Of a stretch of DNA of 64,000 nucleotides, positions 26,901 through 34,642 are shown piece by piece. Position 1 is the first letter of the stretch; each line of letters opens with the position of its first letter. The notes under the pieces are model-generated. The model did not search any database and was not told where the DNA came from. It worked only from the letters and a program-made list of their open reading frames with translations. The DNA lies in assembly GCF_024435355.1 (NCBI RefSeq), contig NZ_JAMJWG010000023.1, positions 99,689 to 163,688 on the forward strand, written 5' to 3'. This stretch comes from Streptomyces odontomachi. GTDB lineage: Bacteria; Actinomycetota; Actinomycetes; Streptomycetales; Streptomycetaceae. Position numbers and translations under genes: made by a program.

Positions 26901-27176
26901 GACCAGGCGACGGAACGGGGCCGTGGGCACGGGGGCGGGCGCAGCAGGGCCGACCCCCCGCCGGTTCGAGGACAACCCCCCGGCCGAATCGGGGGATTTC
27001 CCCATGGCTGCGTCGCCGGCGGAGCACGTAGCGTCGCACCTCGTAGGGGCCATGAAGAACCTGGTCGGAGACTCTCCGACGCTCCACGGGTCCTGGTCAG
27101 AGACCCGCCCGAGAGACCCGCCCAAGAGACCCATTCAAGACACCCATTCAAGAGACCCACCTATGGGGGACATCGG

Positions 27177-28316
27177 ATGTACACACGCATGCGCGTACTG
27201 GGGGCCGCGCTGGCCCTGGCCATCGGTATCGCTTCGTACGGCGCTCTGGTCGAGCCGCGCGCCTCAGCCGCGGCCACGGGCGAGGCCGTGGTCCAGCCGG
27301 TGCTGGACCGGTTGACCAGCGACGACGGCGCGCCCGGCGCTCTCGCCGAGGTGCGGAACGGAACCGGTGCCACCGTGCTGACCAGCGGCGTCGCCGACCT
27401 GGGCACGGATGCGCCGATGCGCGGCGACAGCAGCTTCCGCATCGGCAGCATGACCAAGCCGTTCACGGCGACGGTCGTGCTGCAACTCGTCGGCGAGCAC
27501 CGCATCGCGCTCGACGCACCGGTCGAGCGCTACCTGCCCGGCGTCGTGCGCGGGAGCGGCAACGACGGCCGGCACATCACCGTACGCGACCTTCTCCAGC
27601 ACACCAGCCGGCTGCCCGACTACCTGACGTACTACACGCCGCAGGACGCCCTGGCCGACCGGTACGCCCATCACGACCCCGTCGACCTGCTCCGGATCGC
27701 GCTGGCGCACCCGCCGGTGACACCGACGACGGACAGCGGCTGGAGCTACTCCAACACCAACTACCTGCTGGCCGCGATGCTGATCGAGAAGGTCACCGGC
27801 CATTCCTACGGCACGGAGGTCCGGCAGCGCATCCTGACGCCGCTCGGCCTGCACGAGACGTCTGCGCCCGGTGACGCGACCGGCATACCGGGGCCGCACC
27901 CGCGTGGCTATGTGCGGCCGGCCGCCGACGCCGACCCGATCGACGTGACCGAGTTCAACCCGTCGGTCGCCTTCGGCGGCGGCAACATGATCTCCAGCGC
28001 CTCTGACATGTCGCGGTTCTTCGACGCGCTCCTGCACGGTCGGCTGCTGCGTCCGGCGGAGCTGGCCGAGATGCAGCACGTGGTGTCGACCGGGCACGAG
28101 GACGGCAGCGCGTACGGTCTGGGCCTCCAGCGGTGGTCCCTGCCCTGCGGTGGCGTCTTCTGGGGGCACATGGGCGACATCTTCGGCTTCCAGACGATGA
28201 GCGGCAGCACGACGGACGGCCGCCAGGCCACGGTCATGGCGAACCTCGACCCGGGCGGCACGGACGCCCAGGACGCCGACGTGAAGGCGGCGGTGACGAC
28301 GGCCCTGTGCGCCTAG
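27177..28316 (+). CDS. Secreted serine hydrolase (beta-lactamase / DD-peptidase family)
   Basis: 379 residues from ATG 27177 (GGGGGA 7 nt upstream). A Sec signal peptide covers residues 1-32, ending ASAAA. The class C/DD-carboxypeptidase fold follows with the active-site SxxK in RIGSMTKPFT, YSN in WSYSNTNYLL and the third motif near WGHMGDIFGF (HxG type). Members are D-Ala-D-Ala carboxypeptidases, esterases or beta-lactamases; the carboxypeptidase (R61-like) is the commonest in Streptomyces. It acts outside the membrane. Short GAGACCC-type direct repeats lie in its leader at about 27100-27160. Confidence 0.92.
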   Translation: MYTRMRVLGAALALAIGIASYGALVEPRASAAATGEAVVQPVLDRLTSDDGAPGALAEVRNGTGATVLTSGVADLGTDAPMRGDSSFRIGSMTKPFTATVVLQLVGEHRIALDAPVERYLPGVVRGSGNDGRHITVRDLLQHTSRLPDYLTYYTPQDALADRYAHHDPVDLLRIALAHPPVTPTTDSGWSYSNTNYLLAAMLIEKVTGHSYGTEVRQRILTPLGLHETSAPGDATGIPGPHPRGYVRPAADADPIDVTEFNPSVAFGGGNMISSASDMSRFFDALLHGRLLRPAELAEMQHVVSTGHEDGSAYGLGLQRWSLPCGGVFWGHMGDIFGFQTMSGSTTDGRQATVMANLDPGGTDAQDADVKAAVTTALCA

Positions 28317-28330
28317 CCGCCCCCGACCGG

Positions 28331-28744
28331 TCAGGAGCCGGCCGGGTCTGGTCGGGCGTCGGCGGACGGCGACTCCTCGGCGAAGACCTCCAGGGCGATC
28401 TGGTACGTCTCGAAGGCCCGGGCCGCTCCCGCGTAGACCGACAGGTGGATGAAGAGGTCGACCACTTCGTCCTTGGTCACGCCGCTGTTGAGCGCGATGC
28501 GCAGCTGCCCGCGCAGCGGCTCGAAGGCCCCGAGCGTCGCGGCGATGGCGACCGAGACCAGCGCACGGTCGTGCTGCGAGAGGGCGGTGCGCGTCCACGA
28601 GTCACCGAAGGTGTGGGCGACGGCGATCTTGCGGAAGTCGGCTCCTGAGGGCGGCTCACCCGGGCGCTGGGGGAGTTCCAGCCGCTGTCCGAGGAGTTTC
28701 TCGGTGGCCTTCAGACCACGCTCGTAGGCGTCGTCGATACCCAT
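28331..28744 (-). CDS. Carboxymuconolactone decarboxylase-family protein
   Basis: 137 residues. The all-helical CMD fold is shown by ALSQHDRALVSVAIAATLGAFEPLRGQLRIALNSGVTKDEVVDLFIHLSVYAGAARAFE. The AhpD-type CxxC is missing, so a decarboxylase or isomerase role is more likely than a peroxidase one. It converges on the serine hydrolase gene with 14 bp between stops. Confidence 0.9.
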   Translation of the reverse strand: MGIDDAYERGLKATEKLLGQRLELPQRPGEPPSGADFRKIAVAHTFGDSWTRTALSQHDRALVSVAIAATLGAFEPLRGQLRIALNSGVTKDEVVDLFIHLSVYAGAARAFETYQIALEVFAEESPSADARPDPAGS

Positions 28745-28889
28745 GTCCTCACCTGTCCTCGCCTGTCCTCCCCCGTGTCCGAGCCCCACGATGGGGTGGG
28801 TACCACCCTTCGGTCGGCCGGCAGGCCTTCCCCGGACCTCATGGGGCCGTCCGGGGGATCGGCTGCGCCCGATCGCCGCCTGCGGCACG

Positions 28890-29225
28890 TCACGTGCGGA
28901 GGAAATCCCCGGAGGCCGACCTGGTGTACTCCGGCCTCCATGCCTCGCAGTATCCGGTGTCGTCGGCGAACGGCAGCGCCATGGCCCGTACCGCCCGGCA
29001 CGGCCATTCTTCGGCGGAGTGGAGCGAGTGGGGCGGGATCCGGGAGCAGCTGGTGCAGCCGGTGAACCGCAACGCGCGTTGCTCCGCGCGGCCGCCGGCC
29101 GTCTCGATGTAAGGAGCCGGCATCGTCCTGGGCTCATGGGCGACGAGGCGCTCGAAGCCGGCCTCGTCAAGCCGCATCAGGAGGAAGCCGAGCAATTCTT
29201 CGATCCACGGTGCGTGACGGGCCAT
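28890..29225 (-). CDS. DUF6221-like hypothetical protein
   Basis: 111 residues. The start (WIEELLGFLLMRLDEAGF) and the end (PCRAVRAMALPFADDTGYCEAWRP) fit the pattern of small streptomycete DUF6221 proteins, which end with an Ala-Leu-Pro-[YF]-Ala-Asp and Trp-Arg-Pro block. No ribosome site is obvious, so the start is uncertain. Function unknown; relatives are common in accessory and phage-linked DNA. Confidence 0.55.
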   Translation of the reverse strand: MARHAPWIEELLGFLLMRLDEAGFERLVAHEPRTMPAPYIETAGGRAEQRALRFTGCTSCSRIPPHSLHSAEEWPCRAVRAMALPFADDTGYCEAWRPEYTRSASGDFLRT

Positions 29226-29322
29226 CGGTCGATGATCCGATCTTCTCCGCCCTGCGACAACGGCCAGGCCGTGTTCGGCCGGACCGCGCCGAAAATCACC
29301 GCGCGGGTCGGCCCCGCCTTGC

Positions 29323-29328
29323 TACGGT
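29323..29328 (+). promoter_or_regulatory. -10 box TACGGT for thrS leader transcript
   Basis: TACGGT is 7 nt upstream of the leader peptide ATG, so the leader mRNA should be leaderless, as in known streptomycete trp-type attenuators. No clear -35 is seen. Confidence 0.5.
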
Positions 29329-29335
29329 CACCGGC

Positions 29336-29386
29336 ATGAAGCGCGCTGCTGAGACGACGACGCCGGAGAGTGTCCCGGCGCGCTGA
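29336..29386 (+). CDS. Thr-rich leader peptide of a thrS attenuator
   Basis: A 16-codon frame encodes MKRAAETTTPESVPAR and stops 17 nt before a strong hairpin. Codons 7-9 are three consecutive ACG (Thr) at 29354-29362. The downstream gene is a threonyl-tRNA synthetase. Stalling at the Thr codons when charged tRNA-Thr is scarce would cover the left arm of a CGCCGG/CCGGCG hairpin (29361-29380) and free its right side to pair with the terminator arm. This is the classic ribosome-mediated attenuation layout. The translation is read directly; the mechanism is inference. Confidence 0.75.
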   Translation: MKRAAETTTPESVPAR

Positions 29387-29402
29387 CCGATGTCTTCAGT
29401 CC

Positions 29403-29430
29403 AAGCCCCGGGGCGGGTGCCCCGGGGCTT
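29403..29430 (+). terminator. Attenuator hairpin upstream of thrS
   Basis: An exact 12-bp stem (AAGCCCCGGGGC with its complement) and a 4-nt GGGT loop, placed between the leader peptide stop and the synthetase ribosome site. A competing pairing of 29375-29379 (CCCGG) with the left arm is possible. Confidence 0.75.
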
Positions 29431-29479
29431 CGCCTTGCGGTCACTTCCCCCGGACCCTGACGTCCGCAAGGAGACCGCG

Positions 29480-30793
29480 ATGAACGAGATGAACGAGATG
29501 AACGCGAGGAGTGCCCAGAGCGCTGGGGGTGCCCAGAGCTCTGAGAGTGCCCACCGCGCCCACAGCGCCGAGAACCACCGCAAACTCGGCCGTGAGCTGG
29601 GCCTGTTCGACACCGACCCGCTGATCGGTGCGGGACTGCCGTACTGGCTGCCCGACGGTGCGGCCCTACGGCACACCCTGGAGGAGTACATCCGGGGCGA
29701 GGAGCGGCGGGCCGGCTACCGGCACGTGTACTCGCCGGTGCTCGGCAAGCGTGAGCTGTACGAGATCTCCGGGCACTGGTCGCACTACAGCGACGACATG
29801 TTCCCCCCGATGGACCTCGGCGGTGAGCAGGTCGTCCTGCGGCCCAGCCTGTGTCCCCACCACGCGGTGATCTACCGTTCCCGTTCCCACAGCTACCGCG
29901 AGCTGCCGCTGCGCATGGCCGAGCTGGGCGGCATGTACCGCTCCGAGCTGTCGGGCGTGCTCGGCGGCCTCACCCGGGTGCGGGCGATCCAGCTCAACGA
30001 CGCGCACATCTTCTGCACCCTGGACCAGGTCGCCGAGGAGGCCGGGGGAGCCCTGGACATGATCCGTGCGGCCTACCGGGCGCTCGACATCACCCCGGCG
30101 CGCTACCGGCTGTCGCTGCCGGGCCCCGGCGGGAAGTACGTCGCCGCGCCCGAGCTGTGGCAGCGGTCGACCGCGCTGCTGACCGAGGTCCTCGACCGCT
30201 CCGGGCTGGCCTACGAGCCCGCCGAGGGGGAGGCCGCCTTCTACGGCCCCAAGATCGACGTCCAGGTCGCCGACCACGCCGGCCGGGAGTCCACCCTCTC
30301 CACCGTCCAGGTCGACTTCCACCAACCCGAGCGGTTCGACCTGCACTACATCGGCGCCGACGGGGCCAAGCACCGTCCGGTCATGGTGCACCGCAGCATC
30401 ATCGGCAGCGTCGAGCGGGCCGTCGCCCATCTCGTCGAGCGACACGGCGGCGCCTTCCCCGCCTGGCTGGCACCCACCCAACTGGTCGTCCTCCCGGTCT
30501 CCGACGCCGAGCTGCCCTATGCGGCCGCCATCGCCCGCCGCTGCACCCGACTCGGTCTGCGCACCGAGGTGACCGCCGCGGAACACGGCAGCCTCGGCGC
30601 CCGCATCCGCCAGTCCCGGCTCGTCCCGTACCAGGCCGTCGTCGGTGCCGAGGAGGCGGCCGGCGAACTGCTCGCCCTACGCCTGCGGGACGGCCGACGG
30701 CTCCCCGCACAGCCTGTCGCCGACGTCGTCCACCGCATCGGCACCCTCGTCGCCGCGCACAGCCCTGACCTGTGGGACGGGGAAGCGGCATGA
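29480..30793 (+). CDS. thrS: Threonyl-tRNA synthetase lacking the N-terminal TGS and editing domains
   Basis: 437 residues; a normal bacterial enzyme is about 640. Residues 1-32 are a low-complexity Met/Asn/Ser/Ala tail. The class II catalytic core has intact zinc ligands Cys125 (RPSLCPHH), His176 (NDAHIFCT) and His304 (VMVHRSIIGS), motif 2 around MYRSELSGV and motif 3 at GSVERAVAHL; the anticodon-binding domain fills about 325-430. It lacks the TGS and Ser-tRNA editing modules. AAGGAG 7 nt upstream fixes the start. Such short paralogues serve as inducible spares or as self-resistance copies against ThrRS inhibitors such as borrelidin. The leader-peptide attenuator upstream favours induction by Thr-tRNA shortage. 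Confidence 0.92.
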   Translation: MNEMNEMNARSAQSAGGAQSSESAHRAHSAENHRKLGRELGLFDTDPLIGAGLPYWLPDGAALRHTLEEYIRGEERRAGYRHVYSPVLGKRELYEISGHWSHYSDDMFPPMDLGGEQVVLRPSLCPHHAVIYRSRSHSYRELPLRMAELGGMYRSELSGVLGGLTRVRAIQLNDAHIFCTLDQVAEEAGGALDMIRAAYRALDITPARYRLSLPGPGGKYVAAPELWQRSTALLTEVLDRSGLAYEPAEGEAAFYGPKIDVQVADHAGRESTLSTVQVDFHQPERFDLHYIGADGAKHRPVMVHRSIIGSVERAVAHLVERHGGAFPAWLAPTQLVVLPVSDAELPYAAAIARRCTRLGLRTEVTAAEHGSLGARIRQSRLVPYQAVVGAEEAAGELLALRLRDGRRLPAQPVADVVHRIGTLVAAHSPDLWDGEAA

Positions 30794-30859
30794 CGGGGCA
30801 ACCGGGCCGGTCCTGACGCGAAGTCGGCTTCCGGCTCGCACCGCGCTGCCGGCGCCGGG

Positions 30860-32107
30860 TCAGGTGAGGCTGGCGGCCTGCTCCGTGGTGTTCCGGGGGG
30901 CGGTCTCGTGGCGGGGCAGCAGCAGCGGGGTGGCGAGGAGGAGGACCCCGGCGGCCGCGATCGCGATGCGGGGGCTGGTGGCGGCGGCCAGCACGCCCCA
31001 CGCGGCGGTCAGGGCCGCGATGCTGGCGTTGCTGCTGATCGACCATGCGGACAGGGTGCGGGCGACCCGGTCGGGGGCGGTGTGGTCGAGTTGGTAGGTG
31101 GCCAGTACGGGGCTGTACACGCCCATGCAGGTCACCAGGCCGAGTTGGACGGCGATGATGAGGACGAGACCCGGGACTCCGGGTTGGACGAACGCAAGTC
31201 CGAGCGGCCAGCACGCCCGCAGTCCCCCTGAGACGAGCATCACCCTGTGCTGCCCGTACCGTGCCACGAGCCGGCGTGCGAGACGGGAGCCGACGAGTCC
31301 GCCGACGCAGGGGGCCGCGAACGCGAGGCCGTACTGCCAGGGTGCGAACCCGAGCCGGCCCAGCAGGAGTACGGCGAGCAGCGGCTCGCTCGCCATGATC
31401 AGGCCGTTGACGGAGATCGTGTTGAGGAACAGGGAACGCAGCGCGGGGTGGCCGAGGATGTGGCGCCAGCCTTCGAGCAGATCGCCCGGGCGCAGCCGCG
31501 CCGCCCCGTTCCGTGCGGGGTGGGGTTCCGTGCCGCCGATGGCGCGGATGCCCAGCGCCGACAGCAGGTAGCTGACCGCATCGGCGATCACCGTCGTCAC
31601 CGGCCCGAACATGCCGATCGCGGCCCCGCCGAGCGGCGGCCCGACCACCGTCGCGGTCCACGTCGTCGACTCGAACCGGCTGTTCGCGACGAGCAGGTCG
31701 GCCGGCGGCACGAGCGTCTTCAGGAACGCGCCGCTGGCCGCCCTGAAGGCGATGTTGGCCGCGGCGACGACGACGGAGACCACCAGCAGTTGCACGAAGG
31801 TGAGCCAGCCGAGCGCGAAAGCGGCGGGGATGCTCAGCATCGCCGCGCACCGGGCCAGGTCCATCGCGACCATGACCGGCCGCTTGCGGCGGAACTCCAC
31901 CCACGGCCCGAGCGGCACCGCCAGCACGGCACCCACGGCCCGTCCCGCGGCGGCCAGCGCCGCCACCTGGGTCGGCCCGGAGTGCAACACGAGGATCGCG
32001 ATCAGGGGAAAGGCGCCGAACCCGAACATGGTGCCGTACGAGCTGACGGCATAAGCCGCCCACAACCACCCGAACCGCCGCCCCAGCGCCACCCGCCTGC
32101 CCGCCAT
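30860..32107 (-). CDS. MFS transporter, MefA/EntS-type exporter
   Basis: 415 residues with about twelve membrane helices. The start WLWAAYAVSSYGTMFGFGAFPL and the central loop RHILGHPALRSLFLNTIS are typical of the MFS_3 group that exports macrolides or siderophores. The motif A-like segment RKRPVM is present after helix 2. Start ATG 32107; GAGAGG lies about 10 nt upstream. The upstream region carries a perfect palindrome (32217-32235) that may be the operator. It converges on the thrS gene. Substrate unknown. Confidence 0.88.
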   Translation of the reverse strand: MAGRRVALGRRFGWLWAAYAVSSYGTMFGFGAFPLIAILVLHSGPTQVAALAAAGRAVGAVLAVPLGPWVEFRRKRPVMVAMDLARCAAMLSIPAAFALGWLTFVQLLVVSVVVAAANIAFRAASGAFLKTLVPPADLLVANSRFESTTWTATVVGPPLGGAAIGMFGPVTTVIADAVSYLLSALGIRAIGGTEPHPARNGAARLRPGDLLEGWRHILGHPALRSLFLNTISVNGLIMASEPLLAVLLLGRLGFAPWQYGLAFAAPCVGGLVGSRLARRLVARYGQHRVMLVSGGLRACWPLGLAFVQPGVPGLVLIIAVQLGLVTCMGVYSPVLATYQLDHTAPDRVARTLSAWSISSNASIAALTAAWGVLAAATSPRIAIAAAGVLLLATPLLLPRHETAPRNTTEQAASLT

Positions 32108-32216
32108 ACCCCATGCACCTCTCGTCCACCCGAAACCACCCGCACAACCACACGCTGACCACCGGCATCCAAGCGAGGAGTAGACGGCGAGATCAAACAA
32201 CCGACCTCTGAGGGAA

Positions 32217-32235
32217 GCACAACCGTCGGTTGTGC
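32217..32235. promoter_or_regulatory. Perfect 19-bp palindrome GCACAACCG-T-CGGTTGTGC
   Basis: Exact 9-bp arms around one base, about 110 bp upstream of the MFS start; a related half site (CAACCGAC) occurs at about 32207-32214. The shape suits a TetR-type dimer, but no such gene is adjacent. Confidence 0.6.
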
Positions 32236-32315
32236 CGACCTGCCGGTCGATCAGGATCACGGTCGATGTGGATCGCCTTCGGACCCTCGGAGGTGGGATC
32301 CACCGGCGGCCCGCC

Positions 32316-33344
32316 CTAAGACGGCTGCCGTTGCCGCCCGCCCGGGGTGTAGCCCAACGTGCGGTGGAAGACGTCGATGAACGTGCTCGGGCCGGCCCAG
32401 CCGCAGCGGTGGGCGACGGTGCCGACCGGGGTGCCGTCGGCCAGCAGTTGCAGGGCGTGGTGGAGGCGCAGTTGGGTGCGCCATTGCGGGAAGGTCATGC
32501 CCAGTTCGGTACGGCAGAGCCGGGACAGGGTGCGCGGGCTGCTGCCGATGCGGGCGGCGAGCCGGTCGAGGGTGTCGGTGGTGGCGGGCTGCCCGACGAG
32601 GAGGGCGTGGAGCCTCGTCAGCCGGGGGTCCACGGGGGTGGGCACGTGCAGCGGGCGCTCCGGGGCGGCCCGCAGCCGGTCGAGGAGCACGGCACGCAGC
32701 CGGGCGAGCGCGGCACCGGTGCCGTCCGCGTGCCCTCCGCCGTCGTGCCCCGCGTCGTCTCCGGACCAGGACCCGGACCCCGCGTCGTTTCCGGACCCCG
32801 CGTGGTCTCCGGACCCCGCGTGGTCTCCGGACCCCGCGTGGTCTCCGGACCCCGCGTCGTCTCCGGAACCGGCCGCCTCTGAGCCCTCGGCGTACGCGAT
32901 CAGCAGTTCGCGCAGCAGGGGGCCGACGGCGACGACGGTCGGTGTCCGGGCCCGCAGGGGGTTGACCGTCACGGGCAGGCCGATGGTGTGCAGCACGGTG
33001 CGGCCGTAGGCGCGGTGCTCGTGCCGGGTGCCGGCGGGCACCCAGATCGCGCGGGTGGCGGGCGCGACCCACACCCCCGCTTCGGTGGTCACCGACAGCA
33101 CACCACGGCTGGCGTAGACGATCTGGTGGTCGTCGTGACGGTGCGCGTCGATGCCTGCGCCGCTGTCCAGGTGGATGGTGCCGGTGGAGGCGACGGGGCT
33201 GTAGCGGGTCGCTCGGTCCGTGCGGGTCGCCCGGTCCGCGCGGGCGGTTCGGGCCGTCTGATCCGTGCGGGCCGGACCGGGTGCCGAGGTGCGACGGGGT
33301 GCCGGTGCGTGACCTGGTGCCGGGGCGTGGCGGGTTTCCGACAT
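32316..33344 (-). CDS. AraC-family regulator with cupin sensor domain
   Basis: 342 residues. An N-terminal disordered stretch rich in Ala/Arg/Thr (1-45) precedes a cupin-like ligand domain (SGAGIDAHRHDDHQIVYASRGVLSV; about 60-150). Residues about 155-205 are an insertion made of a Gly-Asp-His-Ala-Gly-Ser hexapeptide repeat. The two AraC helix-turn-helix motifs follow (DTLDRLAARIGSSPRTLSRL and VGTVAHRCGWAGPSTFIDVFHRTLGYTP). It is divergent from an Fsr-type exporter gene, which it probably controls. Start ATG 33344 with no ribosome site and a -10 box 8 nt upstream. Confidence 0.9.
   Translation of the reverse strand: MSETRHAPAPGHAPAPRRTSAPGPARTDQTARTARADRATRTDRATRYSPVASTGTIHLDSGAGIDAHRHDDHQIVYASRGVLSVTTEAGVWVAPATRAIWVPAGTRHEHRAYGRTVLHTIGLPVTVNPLRARTPTVVAVGPLLRELLIAYAEGSEAAGSGDDAGSGDHAGSGDHAGSGDHAGSGNDAGSGSWSGDDAGHDGGGHADGTGAALARLRAVLLDRLRAAPERPLHVPTPVDPRLTRLHALLVGQPATTDTLDRLAARIGSSPRTLSRLCRTELGMTFPQWRTQLRLHHALQLLADGTPVGTVAHRCGWAGPSTFIDVFHRTLGYTPGGRQRQPS
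32767..32860. repeat. 18-bp tandem repeat inside the AraC gene, about 5 copies
   Basis: Near-identical 18-base units containing CTCCGGACCCCGCG encode a hexapeptide repeat between the sensor and DNA-binding domains, so the linker can change length in steps of six residues without a frameshift. Confidence 0.85.
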
Positions 33345-33352
33345 ACATCGGC

Positions 33353-33358
33353 AGTTTA
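33353..33358 (-). promoter_or_regulatory. -10 box TAAACT for leaderless araC-type gene
   Basis: TAAACT on the minus strand ends 8 nt before the ATG at 33344; no ribosome site is present. Confidence 0.4.
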
Positions 33359-33397
33359 ACGGAACCAAACCCCTCCGGGCTTTCCCAGGATGGCGGT

Positions 33398-34636
33398 ATG
33401 ACTCCTGCCTGGAACGTCAGCCGGCGCCGGCCGATCGCGGCGATGAGCCTCACGCACGCCGTGGACGACCTGTACCAGGGCGTGGTGCCGGCCCTGATCC
33501 CGTTCCTGGTCGCCGAGCGGCACTACACGTACGCCGCCGCTTCGGGGATCACGCTGGCGGCGACGGTGCTGTCGTCCATCACCCAGCCGCTGTTCGGCGT
33601 GCTCATCGACCGGCGCCGGATGACGTGGTTGGTGCCGGTGGGTGTCACGCTCGCCGGGACCGGCATCGGTCTGGCGGGCCTGAGCGGCAGCTATGTGTGG
33701 ACGTGGCTGGCGATCGCGCTGTCCGGGCTCGGCGTGGCCGCCTACCACCCGGAGGCCAGCCGGGCCGCCCGCGTCGCGGCCGGCGGGTCGGCGCAGGGCA
33801 TGAGCTGGTTCGCGCTGGGCGGCAACGTGGGCTTTGCACTGGGGCCGTTGTTCGCCACCCCGGTGCTGGCGCACGCCGGCGTGTCGGGGACCCCGTTGCT
33901 GGCGATACCCGCGCTGCTCACCGGTGCCGCGCTGGTGGTGCGCCGGAGGGCCGGCGCGGCTGCCCGCACCCCGGCGAAGTCGACCACCACCACGCCGGCG
34001 CCGGACGACGACTGGCGCGCGTTCGCCTACCTCACCGGCGTGGTCACCTGCCGGTCGATCTGCTTCTTCGGCGTCAGCTCGTTCCTCGCGCTCTACTTCA
34101 CCCGAAACCTCGGCGCCACCGCCTCGGCGGGCAACACGGCGCTCACCGTCCTCTTCGTCGCCGGTGCCGCCGGCACCCTGCTCGGCGGCCGGCTGGCCGA
34201 CCGGTGGGGGCGGGTGCCGGTCGTCCGGCTCGGGCACGCACTCGTCGTGCCCGGCCTCGCCGGGCTGCTGCTCGCCCCGAACGCCGGTGCGGGGTACGTG
34301 GCGGCCGCCGTGCTGGGCCTGGCCGTCTACGTTCCGTTCAGCGTCCAGGTCACGCTCGGTCAGGAGTACCTGCCGAACCGCGTCGGCACCGCCAGCGGCG
34401 TCACCCTCGGGCTGGCCGTCAGCGTCGGCGGCACCGTCGCCCCCGCTCTCGGGGTGCTCGCCGACCACCTCGGCCTGCGTGCCGTCCTCGTGGTGCTCTT
34501 CGTCTGCCCCGCGGTCGCCCTGCTGCTCTCGGCCCGCCTGCCGGGCCGCGGCGCCCGCGGCCCACTGCGGTCACCGGCCGTGGCGGGGGCCGCCCCGCCG
34601 GCGGAGGGCCGGAGCGATCGCCCCGGGCGCCGGTGA
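33398..34636 (+). CDS. MFS transporter, fosmidomycin-resistance (Fsr) type
   Basis: 412 residues, twelve predicted helices. The N-terminal HAVDDLYQGVVPALIPFLVAERHYTYAAASGITLA is characteristic of the Fsr family, whose members export fosmidomycin, trimethoprim or related drugs. The motif A segment after helix 2 is FGVLIDRRRM. AGGA 9 nt upstream of ATG 33398. The gene is divergent from the AraC regulator. The window also holds the MEP-pathway genes ispD and ispF, but no functional link is shown. Confidence 0.88.
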   Translation: MTPAWNVSRRRPIAAMSLTHAVDDLYQGVVPALIPFLVAERHYTYAAASGITLAATVLSSITQPLFGVLIDRRRMTWLVPVGVTLAGTGIGLAGLSGSYVWTWLAIALSGLGVAAYHPEASRAARVAAGGSAQGMSWFALGGNVGFALGPLFATPVLAHAGVSGTPLLAIPALLTGAALVVRRRAGAAARTPAKSTTTTPAPDDDWRAFAYLTGVVTCRSICFFGVSSFLALYFTRNLGATASAGNTALTVLFVAGAAGTLLGGRLADRWGRVPVVRLGHALVVPGLAGLLLAPNAGAGYVAAAVLGLAVYVPFSVQVTLGQEYLPNRVGTASGVTLGLAVSVGGTVAPALGVLADHLGLRAVLVVLFVCPAVALLLSARLPGRGARGPLRSPAVAGAAPPAEGRSDRPGRR

Positions 34637-34642
34637 GTTGAC

